Origin: an uncultured Monoglobus sp.
Lineage (GTDB): Bacteria > Bacillota > Clostridia > Monoglobales > Monoglobaceae
Direction of reading: 5' to 3'
Length of the DNA: 38,824 nucleotides
NCBI GenBank assembly: GCA_947624495.1
Contig: CANQKP010000002.1
Span: 1-38,824 of the forward strand
Below the pieces are notes generated by a model, which searched no databases, had not been told where the DNA came from, and saw nothing but the letters and a program-made list of their open reading frames with translations. The position numbers and the translations under genes were made by a program. Each line of letters opens with the position of its first letter. The stretch's first letter is position 1. Positions 7,693-17,090 of this stretch are shown here, piece by piece.

Positions 7693-8589
7693 TTATGAAC
7701 TGCTGCCGATTTTTTGTATGTAAGGATTGACGTGGACCATACAGTGCTTTACCTTCGGGAAGCTGCGCTCTATGGCTTCATGCACCGACTCGGCTATAGC
7801 GTGGGACTCGATCAGTGTTATTTCGCCATCGGCTGAAATTTCCACATCAACATAAATTTTTGAGCCGAACATTCTCGTCATTAGCACGTCAAGGGACTTG
7901 ACACCATCCTGTAATTTAATGATCTCAGCCATTTCACGTTCGGTTTCCTCATCACAGGATTTGTCAACCATTTTGTCAAGAGCTTCCTTACATATATCAT
8001 ACGCCGCCTTTACGATAAACAGGCATATAATAACGCTTGCAAGCGGATCGCAGATCGGAAATCCCAATCTCGCGCCCAGAATACCGGCGAAGGAGCCGAT
8101 TGACGACAATGCGTCGCTGCGGTGGTGCCACGCGTCCGCCATAAGAGCGGTGGAATCTATCTTTTTGCCGTAATAGCGTGTGTACCAGAACATCGCTTCT
8201 TTGACCGCTATCGACAAAACCGCCGCCGCCAACGCAGCCGCGCCCGGCACAGCCAGGTTCTCGTAATGACCGCCGATTATCTTGCTCAATCCGTCATACC
8301 CGACGCCCAAACCCGTTACGAACAGAATTACCGACAGTATAACCGCCGCTATGCACTCCATACGCTCGTGACCGTACGGGTGGTCGTGGTCCGCCTTTTT
8401 CGCGGCGGCTCCCGCGCCTATCATTACAATAATAGTGCTGAACACGTCCGATGCGGAATGAATAGCGTCGCTGAGCATTGCACCGGATTTTGCCATAATA
8501 CCCGCAACGAGTTTCACCGCGGACAGCAGCACATTTATCACAATACTGACGTTTGAGACCCGCATTATTGTTTTTTTGGAGTTTTCCAA
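7693..8589 (-). CDS. Cation diffusion facilitator (CDF) transporter
   Basis: SGAMLSDAIHSASDVFSTIIVMIG, DHDHPYGHERMECIAA, ALMADAWHHRSDALSSIG; TTG start. Confidence 0.92.
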   Translation of the reverse strand: MENSKKTIMRVSNVSIVINVLLSAVKLVAGIMAKSGAMLSDAIHSASDVFSTIIVMIGAGAAAKKADHDHPYGHERMECIAAVILSVILFVTGLGVGYDGLSKIIGGHYENLAVPGAAALAAAVLSIAVKEAMFWYTRYYGKKIDSTALMADAWHHRSDALSSIGSFAGILGARLGFPICDPLASVIICLFIVKAAYDICKEALDKMVDKSCDEETEREMAEIIKLQDGVKSLDVLMTRMFGSKIYVDVEISADGEITLIESHAIAESVHEAIERSFPKVKHCMVHVNPYIQKIGSSS

Positions 8590-8610
8590 TATAATACCCC
8601 CATTATATAT

Positions 8611-8643
8611 CCAAACGTTTGCGCAAAAGCCGCAAACGTTTGG
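8611..8643. promoter_or_regulatory. 13-bp perfect inverted repeat made of two CAAACGTTTG palindromes upstream of the CDF gene
   Basis: ccaaacgtttgcg-caaaagc-cgcaaacgtttgg; the two 10-bp palindromes are 21 bp apart. Confidence 0.5.
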
Positions 8644-8700
8644 GTCATCATTTAATATGTATACTGAAAAATTATATTAATATTCCGATTTTTAAATCTC

Positions 8701-9843
8701 TTATTCCAAATAATCTTTCAGCTTCTTGCTCCGGCTGGGATGACGCAGTTTTCTGAGCGCCTTTGCCTCGATCTGGCGAATTCGCTCACGGGTCACGTCA
8801 AACTCCTTGCCGACTTCCTCAAGAGTTCTCGCTCTGCCGTCGTCCAAGCCGAACCTGAGACGCAGCACCTTTTCCTCACGCGGGGTAAGGGTGCTGAGCA
8901 CATCCACAAGCTGCTCCTTAAGCAGAGTGAACGTCGCGGCATCGGAAGGCGCGGGCGCGTCGTCGTCACGGATGAAGTCGCCCAAATGACTGTCCTCCTC
9001 CTCGCCTATCGGAGTTTCAAGCGAGACCGGCTCCTGGGCTATCTTGAGTATCTCGCCCACCTTGTCGACCGGCATATTAAGCTCCTTAGCCACCTCTTCC
9101 GGAAGCGGGTCCCTTCCCAGCTCCTGAACAAGCTGTCTTGATACTCTGACCAGCTTGTTTATCGTCTCGACCATATGGACCGGTATTCTTATGGTCCTCG
9201 CCTGATCGGCTATTGCTCTTGTTATCGCCTGCCTGATCCACCATGTGGCGTAGGTCGAAAACTTGTAGCCCTTGGTATAATCAAACTTCTCAACTGCCTT
9301 GATAAGACCAAGATTGCCTTCCTGGATAAGGTCGAGAAAAAGCATTCCTCTGCCGACGTATCTCTTGGCAATGCTGACCACCAGACGCAGGTTTGCCTCA
9401 GCGAGTTTGCGCTTTGCGAGAACATCGCCCTCGCTCATGCGCTTTGCAAGCTCCGCTTCCTCCTCGCCGGAAAGCAGGTTAACTTTTCCGATTTCCTTAA
9501 GGTACATACGAACCGGATCGTCAATGCTTACGCCGTCCGGAACGGACATATCCTCAAGCTCTTCTTCCGTGACCTGATCCGCCTCGTCCACGACAGGCTC
9601 CGGGTCTATGCTGCCAACGATTTCGATGCCCTGCTTCTCGATGATCTCATAGATGCGGTCCATCTGCTCCGCCTCAAGTTCAAGTTCCTCAAGCTTGTCG
9701 GCGACGGTCTTGTATTCCAGCATACCGAGCTTCTTGCCCTCGTCCAGCAGCCCCTGAATTATCTGCGCTTTTTTCTTCGCAATGTTTATCTCGGCTACTT
9801 TCGCTTCGGCATTCTTCTTGTTTGCTTCTTCGTTACTGCTCAT
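8701..9843 (-). CDS. rpoD: Primary RNA polymerase sigma factor
   Basis: [98 protein letters not shown]. Confidence 0.98.
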   Translation of the reverse strand: MSSNEEANKKNAEAKVAEINIAKKKAQIIQGLLDEGKKLGMLEYKTVADKLEELELEAEQMDRIYEIIEKQGIEIVGSIDPEPVVDEADQVTEEELEDMSVPDGVSIDDPVRMYLKEIGKVNLLSGEEEAELAKRMSEGDVLAKRKLAEANLRLVVSIAKRYVGRGMLFLDLIQEGNLGLIKAVEKFDYTKGYKFSTYATWWIRQAITRAIADQARTIRIPVHMVETINKLVRVSRQLVQELGRDPLPEEVAKELNMPVDKVGEILKIAQEPVSLETPIGEEEDSHLGDFIRDDDAPAPSDAATFTLLKEQLVDVLSTLTPREEKVLRLRFGLDDGRARTLEEVGKEFDVTRERIRQIEAKALRKLRHPSRSKKLKDYLE

Positions 9844-9859
9844 TTAAACCTACCTCCAG

Positions 9860-11746
9860 TCACAGCTTTCTCTCTTTTTTCTTCTCGAATAACCTGTAAA
9901 GCTCCGCGTCATCACCCGACTGGTCCGCCTTAATGCGGAGCCGCTTTTCTTTTGCGGCGACCAATATCTCAATCGGCTGACTGCTGGCGGCGAGCTTGTC
10001 CCTGGTGCTTTTGTCATTAATCAGTATAACAGATACCGCGCCGGCATCCTCCGGCTGGCACCGGCTTATTATATCAGCCGCCTCAGGCATTTTTCCGGAT
10101 TTGCTAAGCTCAAACATCAACTCGGCAAGCCTTTGATGAACCGGGTCGGACACAAAGTCCGCAGGCTCAATTCCGCTTTTGGCAGCCTTTTTGACCACAT
10201 TTTCAAAGTCAACATCGCCAAAAATCTTGCCGTCAACGCGATTTATGCCAACATCAATCACCACAGCACCCTTTTTGACAAAGTCCGCCGTGACCACCTC
10301 TGCATCGCTCATCAGACTGAGCAGGAACCGCTCCGCCTGCCAGACGCCTCTTCCGCCGCTTTGAGTTCCCTGTCTCCGGTATGTCTCGCGCGTCCTTCTG
10401 ACCTCGTTGCGCCGCTCCTCCGCCGCGCCGATGGAGCGCTCAGACTCCCTCACAGCCGCCATTAAACCGGATGCGCTTATCTTAAGCTCATCCGCGATTT
10501 TGCTTACATAAATCTCGCGCTGCGCCGGATTTTTGACTTTGGCAAGCACCGCCGAAACCTCGCCGGTAAAATCCACCTTATCGTCCACATCGTTTAGGTT
10601 ATATTTTTCTCTGATTTCGTTTATTTTATACTCAATTAACGGTTCAGCTCTCTCAATAAGTACGCTAAACATATCCGAACCCTTGTTTTTGATGAACTCG
10701 TCCGGATCCTTGCCGTTCGTCACGGTCAGCACTCTGACCTTGACTCCGGCGTCAAACAGTATGTCGCCCGCGCGCATCGTCGCCTTTTTGCCCGCCTCGT
10801 CGTTGTCGTAGCACAGCACAGCAGACGGAGCGTACCGCTTTACCAGCCGCGCCTGCTCCGGCGTGAACGAGGTTCCGAGCGACGCAACGGCGTTCCCGAA
10901 ACCGCCCTGATGCAGCGCCACAACATCCATATAGCCCTCCATCAGCAGCAGACGTCCGGACTTGTCGTTTTTCGCAATATTCAGTCCGAACAGGTTGTCC
11001 TTCTTTTTAAATATAAGGGTCTCCGGCGTGTTCCAGTATTTCGGGGCGTCGGTCCCGTCCTTTATAATTCTGCCGCCGAAGGCAATAACGTTGCCCCGAA
11101 CGTCGATTATCGGAAATATGATCCTGCCGTCATAGAACGCGTCATAATAAGTTCCGTTATTCCGGCGGCGTATAAGACCGGCGTCAAACATATCTTCCTC
11201 GGAGCATCCCTCGCCCTTCAAGTGATCGATCAGGCTTGTCCAACCCGGCGGCGCGTAGCCGATCCCGAACTTTCTTATCGTCTGATTTGTAATTTCTCTT
11301 TTTTTAAGGTACTCAAGACCGGCTCTGCCCTCCGGCTTTGACAAATTATCAAAGTAATACCTTGCCGCCATTGCGTTGATTTTATACAGCCGCTCTTTCT
11401 TTTTTGAGAGCATAAGCTGCTTCTGTTTATCACCGCCGCCGCGGGACGCCGGCATTTCCATATGGACCCTGTCGGCGAGATATTTTACCGCGTCCATAAA
11501 ATCAAGGTTCATCGCCGCCTCGATAAACTGAATGACGCTGCCGCCGGCTCCGCAGCCGAAGCAGTGGAATATCTGCTTATCGGGAGATACCGACAGCGAC
11601 GGAGACTTCTTGTCGTTGTGCAGCGGACACAGTCCCATCATGTTATTTCCGCTGCGCTTAAGCGTTGTGAAACCGGAAATAATATCAACAATATCGTTTT
11701 TCATGACTACCTCGTCAAGAAAACTCTGAAAATCGGAATTTGCCAT
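9860..11746 (-). CDS. dnaG: DNA primase with an unusual internal FolD-like segment
   Basis: [30 protein letters not shown] zinc finger; [32 protein letters not shown]. See the finding at 10193-10291. Confidence 0.97.
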   Translation of the reverse strand: MANSDFQSFLDEVVMKNDIVDIISGFTTLKRSGNNMMGLCPLHNDKKSPSLSVSPDKQIFHCFGCGAGGSVIQFIEAAMNLDFMDAVKYLADRVHMEMPASRGGGDKQKQLMLSKKKERLYKINAMAARYYFDNLSKPEGRAGLEYLKKREITNQTIRKFGIGYAPPGWTSLIDHLKGEGCSEEDMFDAGLIRRRNNGTYYDAFYDGRIIFPIIDVRGNVIAFGGRIIKDGTDAPKYWNTPETLIFKKKDNLFGLNIAKNDKSGRLLLMEGYMDVVALHQGGFGNAVASLGTSFTPEQARLVKRYAPSAVLCYDNDEAGKKATMRAGDILFDAGVKVRVLTVTNGKDPDEFIKNKGSDMFSVLIERAEPLIEYKINEIREKYNLNDVDDKVDFTGEVSAVLAKVKNPAQREIYVSKIADELKISASGLMAAVRESERSIGAAEERRNEVRRTRETYRRQGTQSGGRGVWQAERFLLSLMSDAEVVTADFVKKGAVVIDVGINRVDGKIFGDVDFENVVKKAAKSGIEPADFVSDPVHQRLAELMFELSKSGKMPEAADIISRCQPEDAGAVSVILINDKSTRDKLAASSQPIEILVAAKEKRLRIKADQSGDDAELYRLFEKKKERKL

Positions 11747-11765
11747 TACTATTCCCTTCCGTATA

Positions 11766-12764
11766 TTATTTTACCCAGAATTTGGGCACGAACATCTCCT
11801 CATATATTTTTACCGCGAACGGGTCGCTCATACCCGCGATATAGTCCGCGGCGACCACATATCTGTCATCGGTGCGGCTGTTCTCACGCGCCTCCCGCGG
11901 GATAAGGCTCACATCACCCGAAAACCGCTCGTACAGACTTTCAATAATATACCGCGCCTTATTCTCCTCCGCGGCGATTTCAGGGTCGGGGTTCATGTAA
12001 ACCCTGTCGAACAAAAATTCCCTCAGCCCCAACATAGCCTCATAGACCGCGGACGTCATTGCAATGTCCTCGCCGCTGCCGTTTATCACCGCTTTTATCA
12101 TCGTGTCTATTCGAACCGAACGTCTCTCTCCCAAAACCGACACATATTCCTTCGGGATATCGCTCTCGCTGAGTACGCCGCCGCGAACCGCATCGTCAAT
12201 ATCGTGATTTATGTATGCAATTCTGTCCGACAGCGCCACGATCCTGCCCTCAAGCGTCTCCGCTCTGCTGCCGCCCGTATGATTAACAATGCCGTCCCTG
12301 ACTTCATATGTCAGGTTAAGTCCTTTTCCGTTTTCCAGGACGTCAACCACCCGCAGGCTTTGCTCGTTATGCTTAAAACCATAGGGGCATACCTCGTTTA
12401 AAACCCTCTCGCCCATATGTCCGAAAGGAGTGTGTCCCAAATCATGACCGAGCGCTACAGCCTCGGTCAAGTCCTCGTTAAGGCACAGCGATCTGGCAAT
12501 CGTTCTGGCGATCTGTGCGACTTCCAAAGTATGGGTAAGCCGGGTCCTGTAATGGTCGCCCAGAGGCGACAGAAACACCTGCGTCTTGTGCTTCAGCCTT
12601 CTGAACGCCTTGGAATGAGTAATTCTGTCACGGTCGCGCTGGAAGCAGGTGCGAAGTTCGCAAGGCTCCTCTTCGACCTGTCTGCCCTTTGAATTGACGC
12701 TCAGCACCGCTCGGTCGGACAGATATTCGCGCTCCCTGTTTTCAATCATTTCTCTGACGCCCAT
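11766..12764 (-). CDS. dgt: Deoxyguanosinetriphosphate triphosphohydrolase-like HD protein
   Basis: [54 protein letters not shown]. Confidence 0.93.
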   Translation of the reverse strand: MGVREMIENREREYLSDRAVLSVNSKGRQVEEEPCELRTCFQRDRDRITHSKAFRRLKHKTQVFLSPLGDHYRTRLTHTLEVAQIARTIARSLCLNEDLTEAVALGHDLGHTPFGHMGERVLNEVCPYGFKHNEQSLRVVDVLENGKGLNLTYEVRDGIVNHTGGSRAETLEGRIVALSDRIAYINHDIDDAVRGGVLSESDIPKEYVSVLGERRSVRIDTMIKAVINGSGEDIAMTSAVYEAMLGLREFLFDRVYMNPDPEIAAEENKARYIIESLYERFSGDVSLIPREARENSRTDDRYVVAADYIAGMSDPFAVKIYEEMFVPKFWVK

Positions 12765-12831
12765 AAAATCACTCCTATGTTTAGTATTCTACAAAAAATG
12801 CATTTTTCCTTTTTGTTATCGACAAACAATA

Positions 12832-12860
12832 TTGACAAACCTTCGATTTTATTATAGAAT
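12832..12860 (+). promoter_or_regulatory. Putative sigma-A promoter for trmK-nif3
   Basis: TTGACA (12832-12837)-17-TAGAAT (12855-12860). Confidence 0.6.
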
Positions 12861-12905
12861 TTGTTATATATTGATTATTATTCGGGAGCCGCGGGGAATA
12901 TTAAT

Positions 12906-13613
12906 ATGATAAATCTAACGCCTCGACTTGAAAAGATAGCCGAACTTGTCGAGAATTCAAAACTTACGGCGGACATAGGCACCGACCATGCGTACCTGCC
13001 GGTATCGCTGATTGAGCGCGAAAAGGCGGAGCGCGCGATAGCCTCGGACATAAGACCGGGACCTTTAAGCCGCGCCAAAGACACAGTTACGCGAAGCGGC
13101 ATGGATGACAGGATCTCGCTCCGCTTGGGTCCGGGGCTTGAGACCCTGACGGAAGACGACAAAGCCGATACTATCATCATTGCCGGCATGGGTGGAGAGA
13201 TGATCGCGGAAATACTCGAAAAATCAATAAATATTGTAAAATCAGCCGAAAGAATTATCGTCCAGCCCATGTCATCAGCGCCGGAACTGCGCAAATATAT
13301 ATACGGGCGCGGATTTTCGGACATACATGAGCATATAGCAGCCGAGGGGAACAGGCTTTACAATATTATTTCAATGTCACCGGGGAACGAAGCGCATCCT
13401 CCGCTTGAGCCGTATGAACTGGTCGCGGGCAGGGATATTATTAAAAGCAGACCGGAGCATTTTGACAAATATATACAAAATCTGACAAAGACGCTCAAGG
13501 TCAAGGCGGACGGGCTCAGCCGCGCAGCGTCCGCGGATACCGCGGAAGAACTTAAGCGCACTCTTAAAATAATAAAAAAATTAGAGGAGTTATCATTATG
13601 TCGATCACAGTAA
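12906..13613 (+). CDS. trmK: tRNA (adenine(22)-N(1))-methyltransferase
   Basis: LTPRLEKIAELVENSKLTADIGTDHAYLPVSLIE; ADTIIIAGMGGEMIAEIL. Start at 12906 instead of 12861. Confidence 0.9.
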   Translation: MINLTPRLEKIAELVENSKLTADIGTDHAYLPVSLIEREKAERAIASDIRPGPLSRAKDTVTRSGMDDRISLRLGPGLETLTEDDKADTIIIAGMGGEMIAEILEKSINIVKSAERIIVQPMSSAPELRKYIYGRGFSDIHEHIAAEGNRLYNIISMSPGNEAHPPLEPYELVAGRDIIKSRPEHFDKYIQNLTKTLKVKADGLSRAASADTAEELKRTLKIIKKLEELSLCRSQ

Positions 13614-14398
13614 AAAAAATCGCGGATCATATTGAAAAGCTGGCGCCCAAAGAGCTGGCGGAACCCTGGGACAACGTGGGTCTTATGGTTGGAGATATGG
13701 ATAAAAAGGTAAGCACGGTTTATGTTGCTCTTGACGGCACAAGCCGAAATGTTAGGGAGGCTGTTGCTCTTGGAGCGGATATGATAATCACTCACCACCC
13801 GCTTATTTTCACATCCATAAACCGTGTGACCGAGCAGGACACCACCGGCAGCGTTATAATAAATCTCATCAAGAATGACATCGCTCTGTACAGCGCCCAC
13901 ACAAACTTCGACCTTGCCGACGGCGGAATGAACGATATACTATGCGACAAACTGGATATTGTGGACACGCGCCACTATTATGACTCCGAGTGTGTGGACG
14001 GGAACGGAAAACCTCTGGATAACATCGGAAGGGTCGGCAGGCTCGACACCCCTATCGAAATGGCGGACTATGTGGACTATGTGAGGAACGTTCTGGGCTG
14101 CGCGGCGATAAGCTACACAGGCGACCCGTCGGAAGTCATAACCACAGCGGCGGTGTGCAGCGGCAGCGGCGGCGATTTAATATACTGCGCCTACAACGCC
14201 GGCGCGGACGTTTATATTACCTCGGAAATAAAGCACCACGAGGCTCAGCTTGCTCTTGAACTCGGAATAAACCTGATCGACGCCGGTCACTTTGAGACCG
14301 AAAACATAATACGCGGCTTTATGAAGGACTATCTTAAAGCGGAGTTCCCGGAGCTTAAAATATTAAAATCCACCGCCGAACCTTACAAAAAAAGATAA
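13598..14398 (+). CDS. Nif3-like dinuclear metal center protein
   Basis: LAPKELAEPWDNVGLMVGD, MIITHHPLIFTSINRV, IALYSAHTNFDLADGGMNDIL, EIKHHEAQLALELGINLIDAGHFETE. Confidence 0.93.
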   Translation: MSITVKKIADHIEKLAPKELAEPWDNVGLMVGDMDKKVSTVYVALDGTSRNVREAVALGADMIITHHPLIFTSINRVTEQDTTGSVIINLIKNDIALYSAHTNFDLADGGMNDILCDKLDIVDTRHYYDSECVDGNGKPLDNIGRVGRLDTPIEMADYVDYVRNVLGCAAISYTGDPSEVITTAAVCSGSGGDLIYCAYNAGADVYITSEIKHHEAQLALELGINLIDAGHFETENIIRGFMKDYLKAEFPELKILKSTAEPYKKR

Positions 14399-14405
14399 AA
14401 AACTA

Positions 14406-14732
14406 CGCGGCGCGATTTTATCGCGCCACGGCAGACTGTCGAAAAAGTGTTTTAAATATAGCTATAGTAGAGCTGCGAGCTAAAAATAGCTTTGAAACAA
14501 TCGCCGGACCCGGTTCCGTCATGCCACGCCCGGACGGCAAAGAGGCTATTTTTAGCTCGCATAAACTGTGTATTTTCAGGGGTTTTAGGGGACGAAGTCC
14601 CCTAATTCGTTCCACCCTTTGGGTGGAGCGAACCCGCCCGGGTGTGGCGGGCGGAATTGGGCTTTGGCTATTAAATTTTTGAAAAACGAAGTTTTTCTAC
14701 ACGTTGGCGCGGCGCGATTTTATCGCGCCACG
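14406..14732. repeat. Hairpin-rich intergenic element flanked by 25-bp direct repeats
   Basis: cgcggcgcgattttatcgcgccacg at 14406-14430 and 14708-14732. Inside: gcgagctaaaaatagc (14475-14490) / gctatttttagctcgc (14545-14560); aggggac-gaa-gtcccct (14587-14603); tccaccc-ttt-gggtgga; gaaaaac-gaa-gtttttc. Confidence 0.7.
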
Positions 14733-14740
14733 TTTTTTTA
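14711..14740 (+). terminator. Intrinsic terminator: ggcgcgat-ttt-atcgcgcc followed by cacgttttttta
   Basis: 8-bp GC-rich stem plus U-tract on the plus strand; the upstream copy at 14406-14430 lacks a T-tract. Confidence 0.7.
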
Positions 14741-14741
14741 T

Positions 14742-15683
14742 TTAATTAAGTCCTTTTGGTTTTTTTACTGTTTTGGTCGGTTTATCCAATACGTGCTTTT
14801 TGAGCGCGGGGATCTTTTGCTTTATCTCCCGTGCGATAAATCCGGCGTACACATAGGAGCCGTAGCGGTTCTGATGAGTATTGTCGATATCCGCATATTC
14901 CTTGTTTTCAATAACGCGGTCATAGTCGCGGTTCCAGCTCATGGGTCTGCCAAGCCGGGCTTCGCCTATGGTCTTGCCGCCGCTGTCCTTGACGGACTGG
15001 AGGTACTTGAACTTTTCCTCGCCTGTGTCGTTTATAAACTTCAGCGCTTTTTCAAAAAGCTCAATGACCGGAACATCCTCCTCCCTGCCGACCTGACGCA
15101 TTGCGCGGACATAGGCGTATTCGCCGAATTTATCGCATCCGCCGTGATTTCCGGGGACCGACGCGATTTTTCCGTTCTTAAAATACCCTCTCGGCACCGG
15201 AGTTACAAGCGCTGGATAGGCTCCTTTTTCGCGTATCTTTTTGATGTAATACTTCAAAAACCCCTTATACGTTGCGCCGCAGTCAAATGAATACGGCGGT
15301 TTGCCCTCCGGCATTATACTCGGGTAAATTCCGTTTTCGTCCGGTTCGCCCAGAGGCGTGTGGCGAAGTTCCCTCTTTTCCAATCTGGCAGAGTCGTCAT
15401 CATTGTGGCAGAACTCGATAAGGACGTAATCGCCCCGACCTATCAAATCATAGCAAGGTCCTATGCCGTAAGGAAACATATCCTTTGTAAACCTGCCTGT
15501 ATCCACAAATCTGCCGTCGTTTAAATAGCTGCGCGTGCTTTTGCCGCCCTCGGCGCACGATATGACCTTTACGTCCGCGTCGAACCAGCATCCCAAATGG
15601 TCGCCCCATCCGCCGATAAAATTCTCCTCATCCTTACCGTAGGCTGTGACAATCGAGTCCCCCAGCAAAAAAATATTAAGCAT
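14742..15683 (-). CDS. SGNH/GDSL hydrolase, rhamnogalacturonan-acetylesterase-like (CE12-like)
   Basis: MLNIFLLGDSIVTAYG, GGWGDHL, CAEGGKSTRSYLNDGRF, GDYVLIEFCHNDD. Start at 15683 with RBS GGGGAGAG, 10 nt after the ftsQ stop. Confidence 0.8.
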   Translation of the reverse strand: MLNIFLLGDSIVTAYGKDEENFIGGWGDHLGCWFDADVKVISCAEGGKSTRSYLNDGRFVDTGRFTKDMFPYGIGPCYDLIGRGDYVLIEFCHNDDDSARLEKRELRHTPLGEPDENGIYPSIMPEGKPPYSFDCGATYKGFLKYYIKKIREKGAYPALVTPVPRGYFKNGKIASVPGNHGGCDKFGEYAYVRAMRQVGREEDVPVIELFEKALKFINDTGEEKFKYLQSVKDSGGKTIGEARLGRPMSWNRDYDRVIENKEYADIDNTHQNRYGSYVYAGFIAREIKQKIPALKKHVLDKPTKTVKKPKGLN

Positions 15684-15693
15684 AGTCTCTCCC

Positions 15694-17061
15694 CTAATTC
15701 TCCAAACCTTCTTCGTCTTCTTCATCCGGTTCGGCGGCGGGCTTCGGCGTGGACGCAGCCTTGGACCGCGGCGTGGACTTCGGCTTTGCGTCTGTGTCCT
15801 CATCCGTATCTTCACCGCTGCTTTCATCCGCGTCAACGCCCTCCTCGTCATCCCCGGATGACTTCGTTTTCTTCGAGGCGCTCGTTTCCGGCTCGTCAAC
15901 ATCCTTCTCGGCTTTCGGGTCGGCGCTCGGCGAAAGGTCGATAGACTCAGGAGTCTTGTAGCTCTCGGACCTGACATAGAGCTTGTCATCCCTGAAATCC
16001 ATTATTGCGTGTTCATATGCCGACAAATTTTTATCCACAACAGTGGCTGTAAATTTTGCCTTGTACTCAAAATCCTCAAAACTGCCGAACCAGACCTGAA
16101 GCCTGTCCTCTATATAGAACTTCACATCATTGACATTCTCGGCGTCAAACTCGGTGGTGCGCTCCAAAAGACCCACGCTGTCCAAAATTCTGAGAGCGTC
16201 CAGCACGGAACTGAACTTTTCCTCATCACCGCTCGCTATTTTTTTGCCCGCGTCGCTTTTGGTTATATTAACACCGACCACAACGGGAGCGCTGTATATA
16301 ACGGTCCCGCCGTCGGTTCGCTCTATATTGTCGCCGCTTTCCGCATTTAAGCCCGGCTCCTCGGTCGGCTCCGCTGTCTCTTCCGGAGTATCATCCACAA
16401 AGAACCGGTTTCCGTCCTCGTCAAACTCATAGTGACCGCCGTTTATGCGGTAAATCGGATCGCCGTCGTCGTCATAACCCCAGATCGTGCCGTCAGCTGT
16501 GGATTCGGGGTCGGGCTCGCCGCTATCGTCCTCATCCTCTTTTTCGGCATTGGAATCCGGGCTGCCTGTCGGTTCAGGCTGCTTCTCATGCACCTTGGCG
16601 CTCTTGATCTGGTCCGCATCGCTCCCTCCGACAAGCTCCATTACCGTACCGTCCATAGCGGTGACGGCGAGAGTTCCGCCGACCTCAAAATACGCCGCCG
16701 GATGCCTCTCGACCACGGTTATTTTTATCGTATCGGGCATAACGCGGCTTATTTCACAGCTTTCAATATAATCAAGACCGCTCACCATATCCTCCTTATC
16801 CGACAATGTCGTTAAGAAAATATTGCGTCCGGTCTGTATTCCCGCAGCGTTTTTGATCGTGTCGGCGCTTACCTTGCTGTTGCCCTCGCACACCACGTTT
16901 TCCACGTCAAACACCGGAGCCAGCAGGCAAAAGCATACCGAAAGCGCCAGCAGGGCGGCGATCCCCGCGGCGCACAGCGATATGATCCTGCGGCCGCCGT
17001 AACTTACGCTGTGTCTGCGTCTGCGTCTTTTTCTGTTGTTGTAATTTCTTTGTTCACGCAT
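15694..17061 (-). CDS. ftsQ: FtsQ/DivIB cell-division protein with acidic insertion and acidic tail
   Basis: Basic N-terminus, one TM segment, POTRA-like VFDVENVVCEGNSKVSADTIKNAAGIQTGRNIFLTTL and VMPDTIKITVVERHPAAYFEV; dcw context. Confidence 0.85.
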   Translation of the reverse strand: MREQRNYNNRKRRRRRHSVSYGGRRIISLCAAGIAALLALSVCFCLLAPVFDVENVVCEGNSKVSADTIKNAAGIQTGRNIFLTTLSDKEDMVSGLDYIESCEISRVMPDTIKITVVERHPAAYFEVGGTLAVTAMDGTVMELVGGSDADQIKSAKVHEKQPEPTGSPDSNAEKEDEDDSGEPDPESTADGTIWGYDDDGDPIYRINGGHYEFDEDGNRFFVDDTPEETAEPTEEPGLNAESGDNIERTDGGTVIYSAPVVVGVNITKSDAGKKIASGDEEKFSSVLDALRILDSVGLLERTTEFDAENVNDVKFYIEDRLQVWFGSFEDFEYKAKFTATVVDKNLSAYEHAIMDFRDDKLYVRSESYKTPESIDLSPSADPKAEKDVDEPETSASKKTKSSGDDEEGVDADESSGEDTDEDTDAKPKSTPRSKAASTPKPAAEPDEEDEEGLEN

Positions 17062-17090
17062 GATTTTTCTCCTATGTATATGTAAAATCT

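Noticed and set aside
14406-14732. IS element or integron cassette
   Set aside because: No transposase or other ORF, and the flanking 25-bp repeat is a terminator hairpin, so it is called a non-coding repeat element only.
14619-15290. 223-aa plus-strand ORF beginning in the repeat element
   Set aside because: Antisense to the SGNH hydrolase; no RBS or motif.
15684-15989. N-terminal 102-aa extension of the 14742..15989 ORF
   Set aside because: It overlaps ftsQ antiphase and is R/P/T/S-rich from out-of-frame reading of the low-complexity ftsQ tail; RBS and GDSL motif support a start at 15683.
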